Source of the DNA: Rhodospirillaceae bacterium
GTDB lineage: Bacteria > Pseudomonadota > Alphaproteobacteria > Rhodospirillales > Casp-alpha2
NCBI GenBank assembly: GCA_002706405.1
Contig: PALN01000017.1
Span: forward strand, 2,329-66,328
Reading direction: 5' to 3'
DNA length: 64,000 nucleotides
Shown: one piece after another, positions 17,455-25,797 of the stretch
Layout of the letters: every line of letters starts with the position of its first letter
Position numbering within the stretch: the first letter of the stretch is position 1
Made by a program: the position numbers and the translations under genes
The notes under the pieces: model-generated
Database searches by the model: none
Told to the model about the DNA's origin: nothing
The model's input: the letters and a program-made list of their open reading frames with translations, nothing else

Positions 17455-18084
17455 TCAAAGGTTGGCGCAGAACGCCTGGATGGCGTCGAGGGCCGCATCC
17501 CAGTTCTGCTGTTCCGTTCTCCCCGACGCCTTGCGCGGCTTGAACCCGTGGTCGCCGTCTTCCAGCCATTCCAGGCGGATCGCCTTCGACAGGGGATAGG
17601 CGGGCACTTCGTCGGCGGTGCCGAAAGGATCGCGGGCACCCTGGCAGATCAGCGTCGGGGTGGTAAGCGTTTCCAGATGCGCCGTGCGCAGCTTTTCCGG
17701 CTTGCCCGGCGGGTGAAACGGATAGCCGAGGCAGACCACGCCGCGCACGGGCATTCCTCCGGCTTCCAGGTCCGCCGCCACCATGGAGGCCATGCGCCCG
17801 CCCATGGACTTGCCGCCGATCACCAATCTGTCGCGGCCGATCTGGTCGATGACCTGACGCCAGCATTCCAGCAGTATCCGCGCCGGATTGGGCGGGCGTT
17901 TTTTGCCGTCCTCGCGGCGCTGCGCCATATAGGGAAATTCGAACCGCGCACAGCGCAGCCCCCGCACGGCCAGGCCCTCGGCGAAAGCCTCCATATAGGG
18001 GCTGTCCATGGGCGCGCCGGCGCCGTGGGCCAAGGCCACGGTCAGGGGGGCGGTGTTGGGGCCGGTGAAAACGATATCGGTCAT
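17455..18084 (-). CDS. Alpha/beta hydrolase, KANL3/Tex30-like
   Basis: A 209-residue small alpha/beta hydrolase of the COG3571 type. It has LAHGAGAPMDSPYMEAFAEGLA at the N-terminus, the nucleophile elbow GGKSMGGRMAS near residue 92, an aspartate in CQGARDPFG and a C-terminal histidine in LEDGDHGFKP. These form a complete Ser-Asp-His triad. Substrate unknown. It is 13 bases upstream of the VOC gene and five bases downstream of the GNAT gene in the same direction, so part of the same operon. Confidence 0.82.
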   Translation of the reverse strand: MTDIVFTGPNTAPLTVALAHGAGAPMDSPYMEAFAEGLAVRGLRCARFEFPYMAQRREDGKKRPPNPARILLECWRQVIDQIGRDRLVIGGKSMGGRMASMVAADLEAGGMPVRGVVCLGYPFHPPGKPEKLRTAHLETLTTPTLICQGARDPFGTADEVPAYPLSKAIRLEWLEDGDHGFKPRKASGRTEQQNWDAALDAIQAFCANL

Positions 18085-18089
18085 AAGGT

Positions 18090-18527
18090 CTATAGCATCT
18101 TTCTCAGCAAGGCCGTTCGCGCGACTTCGGCGTACCCCAGGCGGGCATAGAAGGCCAGGGCGTCGTCCCGGGTCAGCGTGCTGTAAAGAGTAACGGAGGG
18201 GAGCCCCCGCGCCTGTGCCCAGCCTTCCGCCCGGTCCATGAGGGCGCGGCCGATGCCGGTGCCGCGCGCCCGCCCATCGACCACCAGGGATTGGACGACG
18301 GCCTCCACCGGCTTTTCAAGGGCGGCGCGGATGAAGATATGCACCAGGCCCAACAGCAGACCGCCCCGTTCGGCGACGAGAACCGCATGGTTGGGATTGG
18401 CGGTGACGGTGCTGAATCGCGCGGCGAAGTCCTCCGCCGAAATGTCGTAGCCCAATTGCGCCATCAGGCCCTGCGTGACCTCAAGGTCGGCGGCATCCAT
18501 GGCGCGGATGATGATGCCACACGTCAC
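18090..18527 (-). CDS. GNAT family N-acetyltransferase
   Basis: A 145-residue acetyl-CoA-dependent acetyltransferase. Start is GTG 18527, whose first bases overlap the stop of the SDR gene (GTGA), giving the usual GNAT opening IIIRAMDAADLEVTQGL. The acetyl-CoA binding motif A is ARGTGIGRALMDRAEGWA, and the closing segment DDALAFYARLGYAEV is typical. The frame remains open far upstream of this start, but that part is the shadow of the SDR gene and is left out. Acceptor unknown. Confidence 0.83.
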   Translation of the reverse strand: MTCGIIIRAMDAADLEVTQGLMAQLGYDISAEDFAARFSTVTANPNHAVLVAERGGLLLGLVHIFIRAALEKPVEAVVQSLVVDGRARGTGIGRALMDRAEGWAQARGLPSVTLYSTLTRDDALAFYARLGYAEVARTALLRKML

Positions 18528-19264
18528 GGCTTGCCGCCCGACACCCGCAGATTGGCGCAGGCGACGTAGGACGCCGCGTCCGACAACAGGAACAGGATGG
18601 CCTGGGCGATTTCCTCGGGCTTGCCGGCGCGGCCCATGGGCGTCGCGGGGGCGCGGCGGTCGAGCGTATCGCGGGTCATATCCGTTTCCGTCAAGCCCGG
18701 GGCGAGAGTGTTGACGCGGATGCCCTGGCTGATCACTTCCTGGGCCAGGCCCGTGGAAAAGCTGTTCACCGCCCCCTTGGACGCGGCGTACAGCACGCCG
18801 CCGCCAGGCGCGCCGATGGTTGCCGCACCCGAGGAAATATTGACGATGGCGCCGCCGGCCCCGCCGTTGTCCGTGGACATGCGCTTGATCGCCTGCTGGG
18901 CGCACAGGAACAGGCCCAGCACGTTGACCTCCAGCACCCGGCGGATGTCGTCGGCGGTCAGGGCCTTGACCGGGCCGCGCGGCCCGTGGATGCCGGCGTT
19001 GCTGACCAGGCCCGTGACGGTGCCCAGTTCCTTGTCCACGGTTTCGAACATGCGGATCACATCGGCCTCGACGCTGGTGTCGGCGGCGACGGCAATGGCC
19101 TTGCCGCCGGCATCGGTGATCTCCTTGACCACGGCGTCGGCGGCCGCCTTGTCGGACACGTAGTTGACGCAGACCGCATGTCCGGCCTGACCGGCCAGGA
19201 TCGCCGTCGCCCGGCCGATGCCGCGGCTGGCCCCGGTGATGAGGGTGATTTTTTCGCTGCTCAT
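18524..19264 (-). CDS. Short-chain dehydrogenase/reductase
   Basis: A 246-residue classical SDR. It shows the NAD(P)-binding TGASRGIG near residue 10, NAG in LVSNAGIHGP, the catalytic serine in IVNISSG and the YAASK (Tyr-x3-Lys) pair, and ends with the family's C-terminal LRVSGGKP. The arrangement resembles 3-oxoacyl-ACP reductase/glucose dehydrogenase-type SDRs, but the substrate cannot be told. Its ATG overlaps the stop of the upstream VOC gene (ATGA) and its stop overlaps the GTG of the GNAT gene, so translation is tightly coupled. Confidence 0.88.
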   Translation of the reverse strand: MSSEKITLITGASRGIGRATAILAGQAGHAVCVNYVSDKAAADAVVKEITDAGGKAIAVAADTSVEADVIRMFETVDKELGTVTGLVSNAGIHGPRGPVKALTADDIRRVLEVNVLGLFLCAQQAIKRMSTDNGGAGGAIVNISSGAATIGAPGGGVLYAASKGAVNSFSTGLAQEVISQGIRVNTLAPGLTETDMTRDTLDRRAPATPMGRAGKPEEIAQAILFLLSDAASYVACANLRVSGGKP

Positions 19265-19635
19265 TGTGTTTCTGTCTCCTCCCAAAAGCGTAGCCGGTTG
19301 GCGAAGGGGTCGGTGACCTCCATCACCGTTCCGCCCCAGGGCGCCGGGTTCAGGCCCGGACGGTTGAAGGGGTAATCTTTTCCGGCAAGTGCGCGATGAT
19401 AGTCCGCCAATCCCGTCGTGGCGACGAAGACGGTCGCGCCCGGCGTGCAATCGCCGTGATGTTCTGACAGGTGCAGTTTCATGCCGCCCCGGGATACCTG
19501 CATGTACAGCGGCGTGCCGTCCTCGAAACGATGGCGCCAATCAACCTGAAACCCAAGGAAGTCCCGGTAGAACGCCAGGGCCTTGGGTTCGTCGAAGATG
19601 CGCAGGATCGGGACCGCGAAAAGTTGTTCTGTCAT
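19261..19635 (-). CDS. VOC superfamily protein (bleomycin-resistance-like)
   Basis: A 124-residue VOC-fold protein: FAVPILRIFDEPKALAFYRDFLGFQVDWRH, then GMKLHLSEHHGDCTPGATVFV, ending in GGTVMEVTDPFANRLRFWE. It resembles the glyoxalase-superfamily proteins often named bleomycin-resistance-like; no drug activity is implied. It is the first gene of the overlapping run VOC-SDR-GNAT-hydrolase-VOC and starts 28 bases after the end of fumC, so it may also be read through from there. Confidence 0.82.
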   Translation of the reverse strand: MTEQLFAVPILRIFDEPKALAFYRDFLGFQVDWRHRFEDGTPLYMQVSRGGMKLHLSEHHGDCTPGATVFVATTGLADYHRALAGKDYPFNRPGLNPAPWGGTVMEVTDPFANRLRFWEETETQ

Positions 19636-19663
19636 GGCAAGTTATCCGGCAGTGCCGCTGAGG

Positions 19664-21064
19664 TCAGTCTTCTCCCAGCATGTCCTTCGGATTGACCAGC
19701 TTGTCGAACTCGGCGCCGGTGAGAATGCCGAGGGCTTTCGCCGCCTCGCGCAGGGTCGAGCCGTCCTTATGGGCCTTCTTGGCGATCTCGGCCGCCTTGT
19801 CGTAGCCGATATGCGGGTTGAGCGCCGTCACCAGCATCAGCGAGTTGTTGAGATGGCGGGCGATGACCTCGCGGTTGGGTTCGATGCCCTTGAGGCAGCG
19901 CGCGGTAAAGCTCGCCATGGCGTCGGACAGAAGGCGGATGGATTCCAGATGGGTCGCCACGATCACCGGCTTGTAGACATTCAATTGCAGATGCCCGTGG
20001 CTGGACGCGAAGGTCACCGTAACATGGTTGCCCATGACCCGGGCCGCGACCTGGGTCAGGGCTTCCGCCTGGGTCGGGTTGACCTTGCCCGGCATGATTG
20101 ACGATCCGGGCTCATTCGCCGGCAGGATCAGTTCCGCCAGGCCCGAGCGCGGACCCGAGGCCAAGAGCCGGATATCGTCGGCGATCTTGTGGTTGGTCAC
20201 GGCGATGGTGTTGAGCTTGCCCGACAGGTTGACCAGCGCGTCATGGGCGGCGAGCGCATAGAATTTGTCCGGGCAGGGCTTGAAGGGCAGGCCAGTCAGT
20301 TCCGCCGCCTCGGCGCAGAAGGCGGCGTCGAAGCCCTTGGGCGCGTTGATGCCCGAGCCCACGGCCGTGCCGCCCTGGGCCAGCTCGTAAATCTGCGCCA
20401 GGGACTTGTGCAGGCGTTCGATGTTCTGGCGGGTCTGATGGGCATAGGCGCCGAATTCGGAGCCGAGCCGGAGCGGCGTCGCATCCTGCAGATGGGTGCG
20501 GCCGATCTTGATGACGTCGTGGAAGGCCTTGGCTTTTTCCAGCAGGACCGCTTCCATGCCCTCAAGGGCCGGGAGCAAGCGGTTGTGGCATTCCTGGGCC
20601 AGGGCGATGTGCATGGCCGTCGGCATGCTGTCGTTGGACGACTGGGACATGTTGACGTGGTCGTTGGGATGCACCGGATCCTTGGACCCCAAGGTGCCGC
20701 CCAGGATGTCGATGGCCCGGTTGGCGATGACCTCGTTCAGGTTCATGTTGGTCTGGGTGCCGGACCCGGTCTGCCACACGGGCAGGGGGAAATGGGCGTC
20801 CCAGTCGCCGGCCGCGACCTCGCCCGCCGCCTGATCGATGGCGTTGCCCAGGCGTTTGTCCAGCTTGCCCAGCTTCATGTTGGCCCGTGCGGCGGCCTGT
20901 TTCTGTGTCGCGAAGGCATGGATCAGCGCCGTCGGCATGGCGCCGTCGCCGATGGGGAAGTTCTCCAACGCGCGCTGGGTCTGGGCACCCCAGTACTTGT
21001 CGGCGGGTACCTGGACGTCGCCGAGGGTGTCCTTTTCGATGCGGTGCGTTTTCGTTCCGTCCAT
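19664..21064 (-). CDS. fumC: Class II fumarate hydratase FumC
   Basis: A 466-residue cofactor-free fumarase catalysing fumarate to L-malate in the TCA cycle. It has the superfamily signature [13 protein letters not shown], the substrate-binding [12 protein letters not shown] and [12 protein letters not shown], and the C-terminal [14 protein letters not shown]. Length matches bacterial FumC (about 460-467). It lies 31 bases downstream of the class I fumarase gene on the same strand. Confidence 0.96.
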   Translation of the reverse strand: MDGTKTHRIEKDTLGDVQVPADKYWGAQTQRALENFPIGDGAMPTALIHAFATQKQAAARANMKLGKLDKRLGNAIDQAAGEVAAGDWDAHFPLPVWQTGSGTQTNMNLNEVIANRAIDILGGTLGSKDPVHPNDHVNMSQSSNDSMPTAMHIALAQECHNRLLPALEGMEAVLLEKAKAFHDVIKIGRTHLQDATPLRLGSEFGAYAHQTRQNIERLHKSLAQIYELAQGGTAVGSGINAPKGFDAAFCAEAAELTGLPFKPCPDKFYALAAHDALVNLSGKLNTIAVTNHKIADDIRLLASGPRSGLAELILPANEPGSSIMPGKVNPTQAEALTQVAARVMGNHVTVTFASSHGHLQLNVYKPVIVATHLESIRLLSDAMASFTARCLKGIEPNREVIARHLNNSLMLVTALNPHIGYDKAAEIAKKAHKDGSTLREAAKALGILTGAEFDKLVNPKDMLGED

Positions 21065-21095
21065 GGCGGTGAGCCTCCCTTGATGGCCGGGCGGC

Positions 21096-22721
21096 TCAGG
21101 CCGCCTTCGGATGTTTGAACTCTGCGAAGAAATCGTTGCCCTTGTCGTCGACCACGATGAAGGCGGGGAAATCCTTGATCTCGATCTTCCAGATCGCTTC
21201 CATGCCGAGCTCGGGATATTCGACGACCTCGACCTTGGTGATGCAGTCCTGGGCTAGGCGCGCCGCCGGCCCGCCGATGGAGCCCAGATAGAAGCCGCCG
21301 TACTTGCGGCAGGCGTCCGTCACCTGCTGCGACCGGTTGCCCTTGGCCAGCATGATCATGGACCCGCCGGCGGCCTGGAATTGCTCGACATAGGAATCCA
21401 TGCGGCCCGCCGTCGTCGGTCCGAACGAGCCCGAGGCATAACCTTCCGGCGTCTTCGCCGGACCGGCGTAATAGACGCCGTGGTCCTTGAAGTACTGGGG
21501 CAGGCCCTCGCCGGCGTCCAGGCGTTCCTTCAGCTTGGCATGGGCGATGTCGCGCGCCACGATCAGGGAGCCGGACAGCATGACCCGGGTTTTCACCGGA
21601 TGCTTGCTGAGTTCCTTGAGCACCTCGGCCATGGGCCGGTTGAGATCAATGGCCACGACCTCGCTTTTCAGGTCTTCATCCGTGACCTCGGGCAGATACT
21701 TGGCGGGATTGGCTTCGAGTTCTTCCAGAAACACGCCGTCCTTGGTGATCTTTCCCTTGGCCTGACGGTCGGCGGAGCAGGACACCCCGATGCCGACGGG
21801 GCAGCTGGCGCCGTGGCGCGGCAGGCGGATGACGCGCACGTCGTGGCAGAAATATTTGCCGCCGAACTGGGCGCCGATGCCCATGGTGCGGGTCAGTTCG
21901 TGGATCTTTTCTTCCCATTCCAGGTCGCGGAACGCCTGGCCGATTTCACCGCCCTGGGTCGGCAGTTCGTCCAGATATTTGGTCGAGGCCAGCTTGACGG
22001 TCTTCAGCGTCAGTTCCGCCGAGGTGCCGCCGATCACCACCGCCAAATGGTAGGGCGGGCAGGCGGCAGTGCCGAGGGTGCGAATTTTCTCGTCCATGAA
22101 CTTCATCAGGCCGGTCGGATTCAACAATGCCTTGGTTTCCTGGAACAGGAAGGTCTTGTTGGCCGATCCGCCGCCCTTGGCGATGAACTGGAATTTGTAG
22201 GCGTCGCCCGGCTCGGCATAGATCTCGATCTGCGCCGGCAGGTTGTTGCCCGTGTTCTTCTCGGTGAACATGTCCATCGGGGATACCTGGGAATAGCGCA
22301 GGTTGGTTTCCGTGAAGGTCCGCATGACGCCTTCGGCGATCGCCGCTTCGTCGTCGAAGCCGGTGAACACGTTCTGCCCCTTCTTGCCCATGACGATGGC
22401 GGTGCCCGTGTCCTGACACATGGGCAGCACGCCGCCGGCGGCAATGTTGGCGTTCTTCAAAAGATCGAGGGCCACGAAGCGGTCGTTGTCCGACGCTTCC
22501 GGGTCGTCGAGAATCTTGCGCAGCTGGGCCAGGTGGGCCGGGCGCAGCAGGTGGGAAATGTCGTGGAACGCCTGCTTGGTCAGCTCGGTGATGGCCTCGG
22601 GCTCCACGGTCAGCACCGTACGGCCGGCCACTTCCTGGGTGGTGACGCCGCCGTCCATGATTTTCTTGTAGGGGGTTTGGTCCGGACCCAGGGGAAACAT
22701 CGTGTGATGTTCAAAGGTCAT
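21096..22721 (-). CDS. Class I fumarate hydratase (4Fe-4S)
   Basis: A 541-residue iron-sulfur fumarase of the FumA/FumB type. The N-terminal alpha part has [17 protein letters not shown] with the first cluster cysteine, the middle has [11 protein letters not shown] and [14 protein letters not shown], and the C-terminal beta part has [17 protein letters not shown] and [13 protein letters not shown]. It catalyses the same reaction as FumC but its labile cluster makes it sensitive to oxygen stress and iron shortage. It is directly upstream of fumC, an arrangement that lets one transcript supply both a robust and an iron-dependent enzyme. Confidence 0.94.
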   Translation of the reverse strand: MTFEHHTMFPLGPDQTPYKKIMDGGVTTQEVAGRTVLTVEPEAITELTKQAFHDISHLLRPAHLAQLRKILDDPEASDNDRFVALDLLKNANIAAGGVLPMCQDTGTAIVMGKKGQNVFTGFDDEAAIAEGVMRTFTETNLRYSQVSPMDMFTEKNTGNNLPAQIEIYAEPGDAYKFQFIAKGGGSANKTFLFQETKALLNPTGLMKFMDEKIRTLGTAACPPYHLAVVIGGTSAELTLKTVKLASTKYLDELPTQGGEIGQAFRDLEWEEKIHELTRTMGIGAQFGGKYFCHDVRVIRLPRHGASCPVGIGVSCSADRQAKGKITKDGVFLEELEANPAKYLPEVTDEDLKSEVVAIDLNRPMAEVLKELSKHPVKTRVMLSGSLIVARDIAHAKLKERLDAGEGLPQYFKDHGVYYAGPAKTPEGYASGSFGPTTAGRMDSYVEQFQAAGGSMIMLAKGNRSQQVTDACRKYGGFYLGSIGGPAARLAQDCITKVEVVEYPELGMEAIWKIEIKDFPAFIVVDDKGNDFFAEFKHPKAA

Positions 22722-22793
22722 CGTCGCAGTCCTCGAAGCTAGAATAGGTTTGGTCTTAAGAAGTCTTTTCGACCCCAGGCGCTTGGCGGCGGG

Positions 22794-23303
22794 CTATTTC
22801 TTGCGAAACGTGTCGAGCGCGATCACTTCGCCCATCTTGCCGTCGCCGTCATCCGTGGTGCGGTCCGAATTGGAAGCGTCCAGGGAGATTTCCTGTTCCG
22901 CGTAGACGCCGTCGTCTTCCAGTTCGCCGTCGTCCTCGTGCTCCGTCGTGATCATCTTCAGCTGCAGGCCGAAGTTGACGGAGGGATCGGAGAAGGCGGT
23001 GATGGCGCGGAAGGGAATCCGCAGGCGTTCGCCCTTGCCCTTGAAGAACAACGTCACCTCGAACGCATCCTGATCGACATGCAGATTGTCGAACTGATGC
23101 TGGATCACGATGGTCATCTCTTCCGGGTGCTGAGCGTTCAGATAGGGCGGCACGACGACGCCGGGGTCTTCCATGCGGAAGGTGATGTAAAAGTGGTGCT
23201 CGCCGGGCAGGCCTTCACGCGCGGCGTGGGCCAGGGCATTACGGATCACGGTGCGCAGCGCATCCTCGATCCAGACGTCATATCTCAGTGGGCTATCTTC
23301 CAT
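22794..23303 (-). CDS. sspB: SspB-family ClpXP adaptor (alpha type)
   Basis: A 169-residue stringent-starvation-protein-B family protein. The peptide-binding domain runs from about residue 8 to 125 (LRYDVWIEDALRTVIRNALAHAAREG; HFYITFRMEDPGVVVPPYLNAQHPEEMTIVIQHQFDNL; RIPFRAITAFSDPSVNFGLQL). An acidic linker and a short C-terminal end (IALDTFRKK), which in the family docks to ClpX, follow. In alphaproteobacteria SspB delivers ssrA-tagged peptides to ClpXP. The ssrA gene is only about 1 kb away on the same strand. Confidence 0.9.
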   Translation of the reverse strand: MEDSPLRYDVWIEDALRTVIRNALAHAAREGLPGEHHFYITFRMEDPGVVVPPYLNAQHPEEMTIVIQHQFDNLHVDQDAFEVTLFFKGKGERLRIPFRAITAFSDPSVNFGLQLKMITTEHEDDGELEDDGVYAEQEISLDASNSDRTTDDGDGKMGEVIALDTFRKK

Positions 23304-23415
23304 GCCCCGTTTTTAGCAGGGAACGCGGGCCAGAGTCTTGAGTAAATGAACGGCCAATTTGCGACAGAGCTGAAATTTTGAGCAGGCCCACGGGCCGTGT
23401 CTGGGCAAAGGTCCG

Positions 23416-23430
23416 TGGCATAAAAATTGC
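23416..23430 (+). promoter_or_regulatory. Possible sigma-54 (-24/-12) promoter
   Basis: The bases TGGCATAAAAATTGC match the RpoN consensus TGGCAC-N5-TTGC, with the GG and GC dinucleotides the required ten bases apart. A transcript would begin about 60 bases ahead of the GAF-domain gene. One mismatch in the -24 element (T for C). No enhancer site was identified, so this is tentative. Confidence 0.42.
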
Positions 23431-23503
23431 GGTGTCCCCATGAAACGTGACTTAAACCGCCGGCAATTGTCGGGAACCGTGCCCGCGCGGGAGGATGCGA
23501 TCA

Positions 23504-24073
23504 ATGGCCCAAGCTGAAATAATGATGGAAAATCAGGGAGGTGTGTCCTTCCCGATGCCCGAGAACGAGGATTTTCGCCTGGAAGTCCTGCGTTCGCACG
23601 AAATTCTCAATACGCAACCGGAGGCGCAATTTGACAGAATTGCGCGCCTGGCGGCCGTCCATTTCGGAGTTCCCATGTCGGTCATCGCGATGATCGATGC
23701 GGATCGCATGTGGTGTAAGGCGGTCAGTGGCGTCGATCTTAAGGAAGCCCCGCGCAAGGACACATTCTGTGCGCATACGATCAACGAGACCGATGTCATG
23801 ATCGTGCCGGACGCGGCGAAGGATTCCCGATTCAAAGACAATCCCTTCGTTGCCGGGCAATTCGGTCTGCGATTCTACGTTGGGGCACCGCTGATCACCT
23901 GTGAAGGCACCGTGTTGGGGGCCTTGTGCCTGCTCGACACCTATCCTCGGCCGTTCTTCTCGCCGGAGGACCGACGATACTTGACCGATCTCGCAGAGGT
24001 GACCGTCGATCTCATGGAAATGCGTCGAGCGCTTCTGACCGATGTCCGGGACGACATGTATATTCTGGACTAA
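23504..24073 (+). CDS. GAF domain protein
   Basis: A 189-residue protein containing one GAF domain from about residue 35 to 175 (FDRIARLAAVHFGVPMSVIAMIDADRMWCKAVSGVDLKEAPRKDTFCAHTI; FYVGAPLITCEGTVLGALCLLDTYPR). GAF domains bind small ligands or chromophores, and there is no output domain, so this is a stand-alone sensor or partner protein. ATG 23504 is preferred to ATG 23495 because GGGAGG lies only one base before 23495 but nine bases before 23504. The conserved cysteine in TFCAHTI is a common feature of this GAF subtype. Confidence 0.83.
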   Translation: MAQAEIMMENQGGVSFPMPENEDFRLEVLRSHEILNTQPEAQFDRIARLAAVHFGVPMSVIAMIDADRMWCKAVSGVDLKEAPRKDTFCAHTINETDVMIVPDAAKDSRFKDNPFVAGQFGLRFYVGAPLITCEGTVLGALCLLDTYPRPFFSPEDRRYLTDLAEVTVDLMEMRRALLTDVRDDMYILD

Positions 24074-24114
24074 AGGAAGCGGCGAGCCAGAATTGGGGGC
24101 ACCGCTTTTCTCTT

Positions 24115-24140
24115 CCGTTGAACCACCACAGGTTCAACGG
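24115..24140. repeat. Perfect 10-bp inverted repeat beside the ssrA duplication
   Basis: CCGTTGAACC and GGTTCAACGG are separated by ACCACA. There is no T-run on either exit, so it is not a classical intrinsic terminator. It lies 20 bases from the outer copy of the duplicated ssrA end. Confidence 0.6.
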
Positions 24141-24160
24141 GGTTCCGGATACCGTTCGCA

Positions 24161-24199
24161 ATGCTGGAAAGGAAGTGGGCGGCTTCTGTTGCCAGGTGC
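24161..24199 (-). repeat. Extra copy of the ssrA 3' end (outer direct repeat)
   Basis: Identical over 39 bases to 24259-24297, the 3' end of the ssrA coding piece, with imperfect similarity continuing about 11 bases further. In this copy the left arm of the terminal ssrA stem is changed (GAGCAGC on the minus strand instead of GGGCGGC), so it cannot fold like the functional copy. The two copies are about 98 bases apart. It looks like an attachment-site remnant or a local duplication. Confidence 0.8.
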
Positions 24200-24258
24200 T
24201 GCTCGACCCCCCCAATGAATCCGAATTAGACTCAACGGGAGTCGGGGCCCGAGACGGG

Positions 24259-24297
24259 ATGCTGGAAAGGAAGTGGGCGGCTTCTGTTGCCAGGTGC
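24259..24297 (-). repeat. Inner direct repeat: 3' end of the functional ssrA
   Basis: The copy that belongs to the intact gene. On the minus strand it contributes to the perfect terminal stem GGGCGGC / GCCGCCC (24302-24296 with 24281-24275) around ACCTGGCAACAGAA. It then runs a further 16 bases past the likely mature end. Confidence 0.8.
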
Positions 24298-24594
24298 CGC
24301 CCGAACCCCGTTGTCGTTATGGCGTGTTAGGCCGCGACAGCAAGTGCTTCCGTGTTGTCGTTGGCACTTATCAAAATGGCCCGATATCGGCGGTACCATG
24401 CCGAGCACAAACCAAGCCTTTATTACACGCGTCGATCCTATTTCGCCCCCATCACAAACCGCGTGGCGCGCGCCGACATTCCGTTAGAAATCTCAAACGC
24501 AGCTTGTGGTGGAGGCGCCGGGTACCGCCCCCGGGTCCGCTGTGCTTATTCCGCTTGGCGTTTAGCACCGTAGCCGGCAAGCCGGCACAGCTAA
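24273..24594 (-). ncRNA. ssrA: Circularly permuted two-piece tmRNA
   Basis: tmRNA rescues stalled ribosomes by adding a degradation tag. On the minus strand the order is permuted. The acceptor piece comes first (about 24594-24507): a long stem GCTGTGC/GCACAGC (24591-24585 with 24545-24539), a T-arm-like CCGGG-GGCGGTA-CCCGG and the end CGCCTCCACCA with encoded CCA. A spacer of about 56 bases (24506-24451) follows. The coding piece then begins GGGGGCGAAATAGGATCGACG at 24450; its first seven bases pair perfectly with CGCCTCC of the acceptor piece. The tag frame at 24365-24327 reads ANDNTEALAVAA and stops with TAA. The coding piece ends in the stem GGGCGGC/GCCGCCC. This two-piece form is known in alphaproteobacteria. 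The exact outer ends are approximate. Confidence 0.95.
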
Positions 24595-24604
24595 TATGGG
24601 GTAA

Positions 24605-25654
24605 TCAGGCGGGTTCCGCAAGGAGGCGTACCTCGGCGAGGGTTTTCGCCGGCACGGGGATGCCCTTGGCCCGCCGTTCCGCCAGATTGCGCATTTCGAT
24701 TTCGCCCGGCATCAGAACCTCGCCGCCTTCGTTGAACGGCGCCGTGGTCTTGATGCGATCGCGGAAATCGGCCATGCGGCGGTCGTATTCGCTGACATCG
24801 AGAAGCCGCGCGGGATCCAGGGCAATGAAGAAATGAGACGTGCCCTGGGGGCCGTCCTCGTCCCACATCTGGCGGGTCTGATCCAGGTATTCGCCGCCCG
24901 ACAGCAGGCCCGACAGGATGTCGACCATCAGGGCCATGCCGTAGCCTTTGTGCCCGCCGATGAACTGGATGAAGCCATCCAGCCCGGCGGCCGGATCCGT
25001 GGTCGGATTGCCGTCCTTGTCGAGTGCCCAGCCGAGCGGCATGGGCTCGCCCGCGTCGCGCAGTTTGCGCATCTTGCCGCGGGCGGCGACGCTCTGCGCC
25101 ATATCGAGGATGAAGGGCATGGGGCCGGACACCGGGTCGGCGAGCGATCCCGGGGCGGCGCAGCCGAAGGGATTGTTGCCGACCTTCAGATCGCGCCCGC
25201 CGAAAGGCGCCATGGCCGGGGAGGCGCCCGTGCCGGTCATCAGGATCATGCCCGCCTGAGCGGCGAGATAACCGTAGCTGGCGGTACCGCCGAAATGGCC
25301 CGAGCGGCGCACGGCGACGAAGCTGATGCCCACCGTCTTGGCCTTTTCCAGGGCGACGTCGAAGGCGCGCTGGGCGGCCACATGGCCCTGACCGTTGCCG
25401 CCGTCGACCAAGGCGAGGGCAGGGGCGCGGTCGTCCACGATGATCGGCGCCTTGGGATCGACAACCCCGGCCTGGATGCGTTTGACATACTGTTCGATGC
25501 GGTGGACGCCATGGGTCGATACGCCCATCAGGTCCATCAGGATCAGATGGCGGGCGGTGACGGCGGCGTCGGCGGCGGACAGGCCCGCATTTTCGAAGGC
25601 GCGGGCGGCAAGGGCCGAAAGCTCGGTTTCGGCGACGGTTTCGATGCTGGACAT
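24605..25654 (-). CDS. Malate/L-lactate dehydrogenase family (Ldh_2) oxidoreductase
   Basis: A 349-residue NAD(P)-dependent dehydrogenase of the Ldh_2 family (malate, sulfolactate, ureidoglycolate or delta1-piperideine-2-carboxylate enzymes). Visible marks: [20 protein letters not shown] with the catalytic histidine, [48 protein letters not shown] and the C-terminal [21 protein letters not shown]. The exact substrate cannot be assigned. Its stop is only about ten bases before the presumed 5' end of ssrA on the same strand, so either the ssrA promoter lies inside this gene or ssrA is also made by read-through and processing. Confidence 0.85.
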   Translation of the reverse strand: MSSIETVAETELSALAARAFENAGLSAADAAVTARHLILMDLMGVSTHGVHRIEQYVKRIQAGVVDPKAPIIVDDRAPALALVDGGNGQGHVAAQRAFDVALEKAKTVGISFVAVRRSGHFGGTASYGYLAAQAGMILMTGTGASPAMAPFGGRDLKVGNNPFGCAAPGSLADPVSGPMPFILDMAQSVAARGKMRKLRDAGEPMPLGWALDKDGNPTTDPAAGLDGFIQFIGGHKGYGMALMVDILSGLLSGGEYLDQTRQMWDEDGPQGTSHFFIALDPARLLDVSEYDRRMADFRDRIKTTAPFNEGGEVLMPGEIEMRNLAERRAKGIPVPAKTLAEVRLLAEPA

Positions 25655-25797
25655 GGAAGGCTCCCAAGGAAGGATCAGGTGGTCGATTCGTGATTTTCGC
25701 GATCCTGAGGGCCGGTGAGCGGATCGTCAATCGCCTTGAAATGCCGGGCTACAGGAACTCCTGTATTTCGCCGGTTCGGATGGATACCATTTGGCCC

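Noticed and set aside
18528-18905. Fusion of an N-terminal domain to the GNAT protein
   Set aside because: The extended frame overlaps the SDR gene entirely and has no domain features; the GTG start at 18527 with GTGA overlap explains the gene.
24115-24140. Perfect inverted repeat as an intrinsic terminator of GAF gene or ssrA
   Set aside because: No T-run follows on either strand, so it is recorded only as a repeat.
24161-24297. Pair of direct repeats first read as a minimal CRISPR
   Set aside because: Only two copies, no cas genes, and the repeat is the end of ssrA as shown by the tag frame and acceptor stem nearby.
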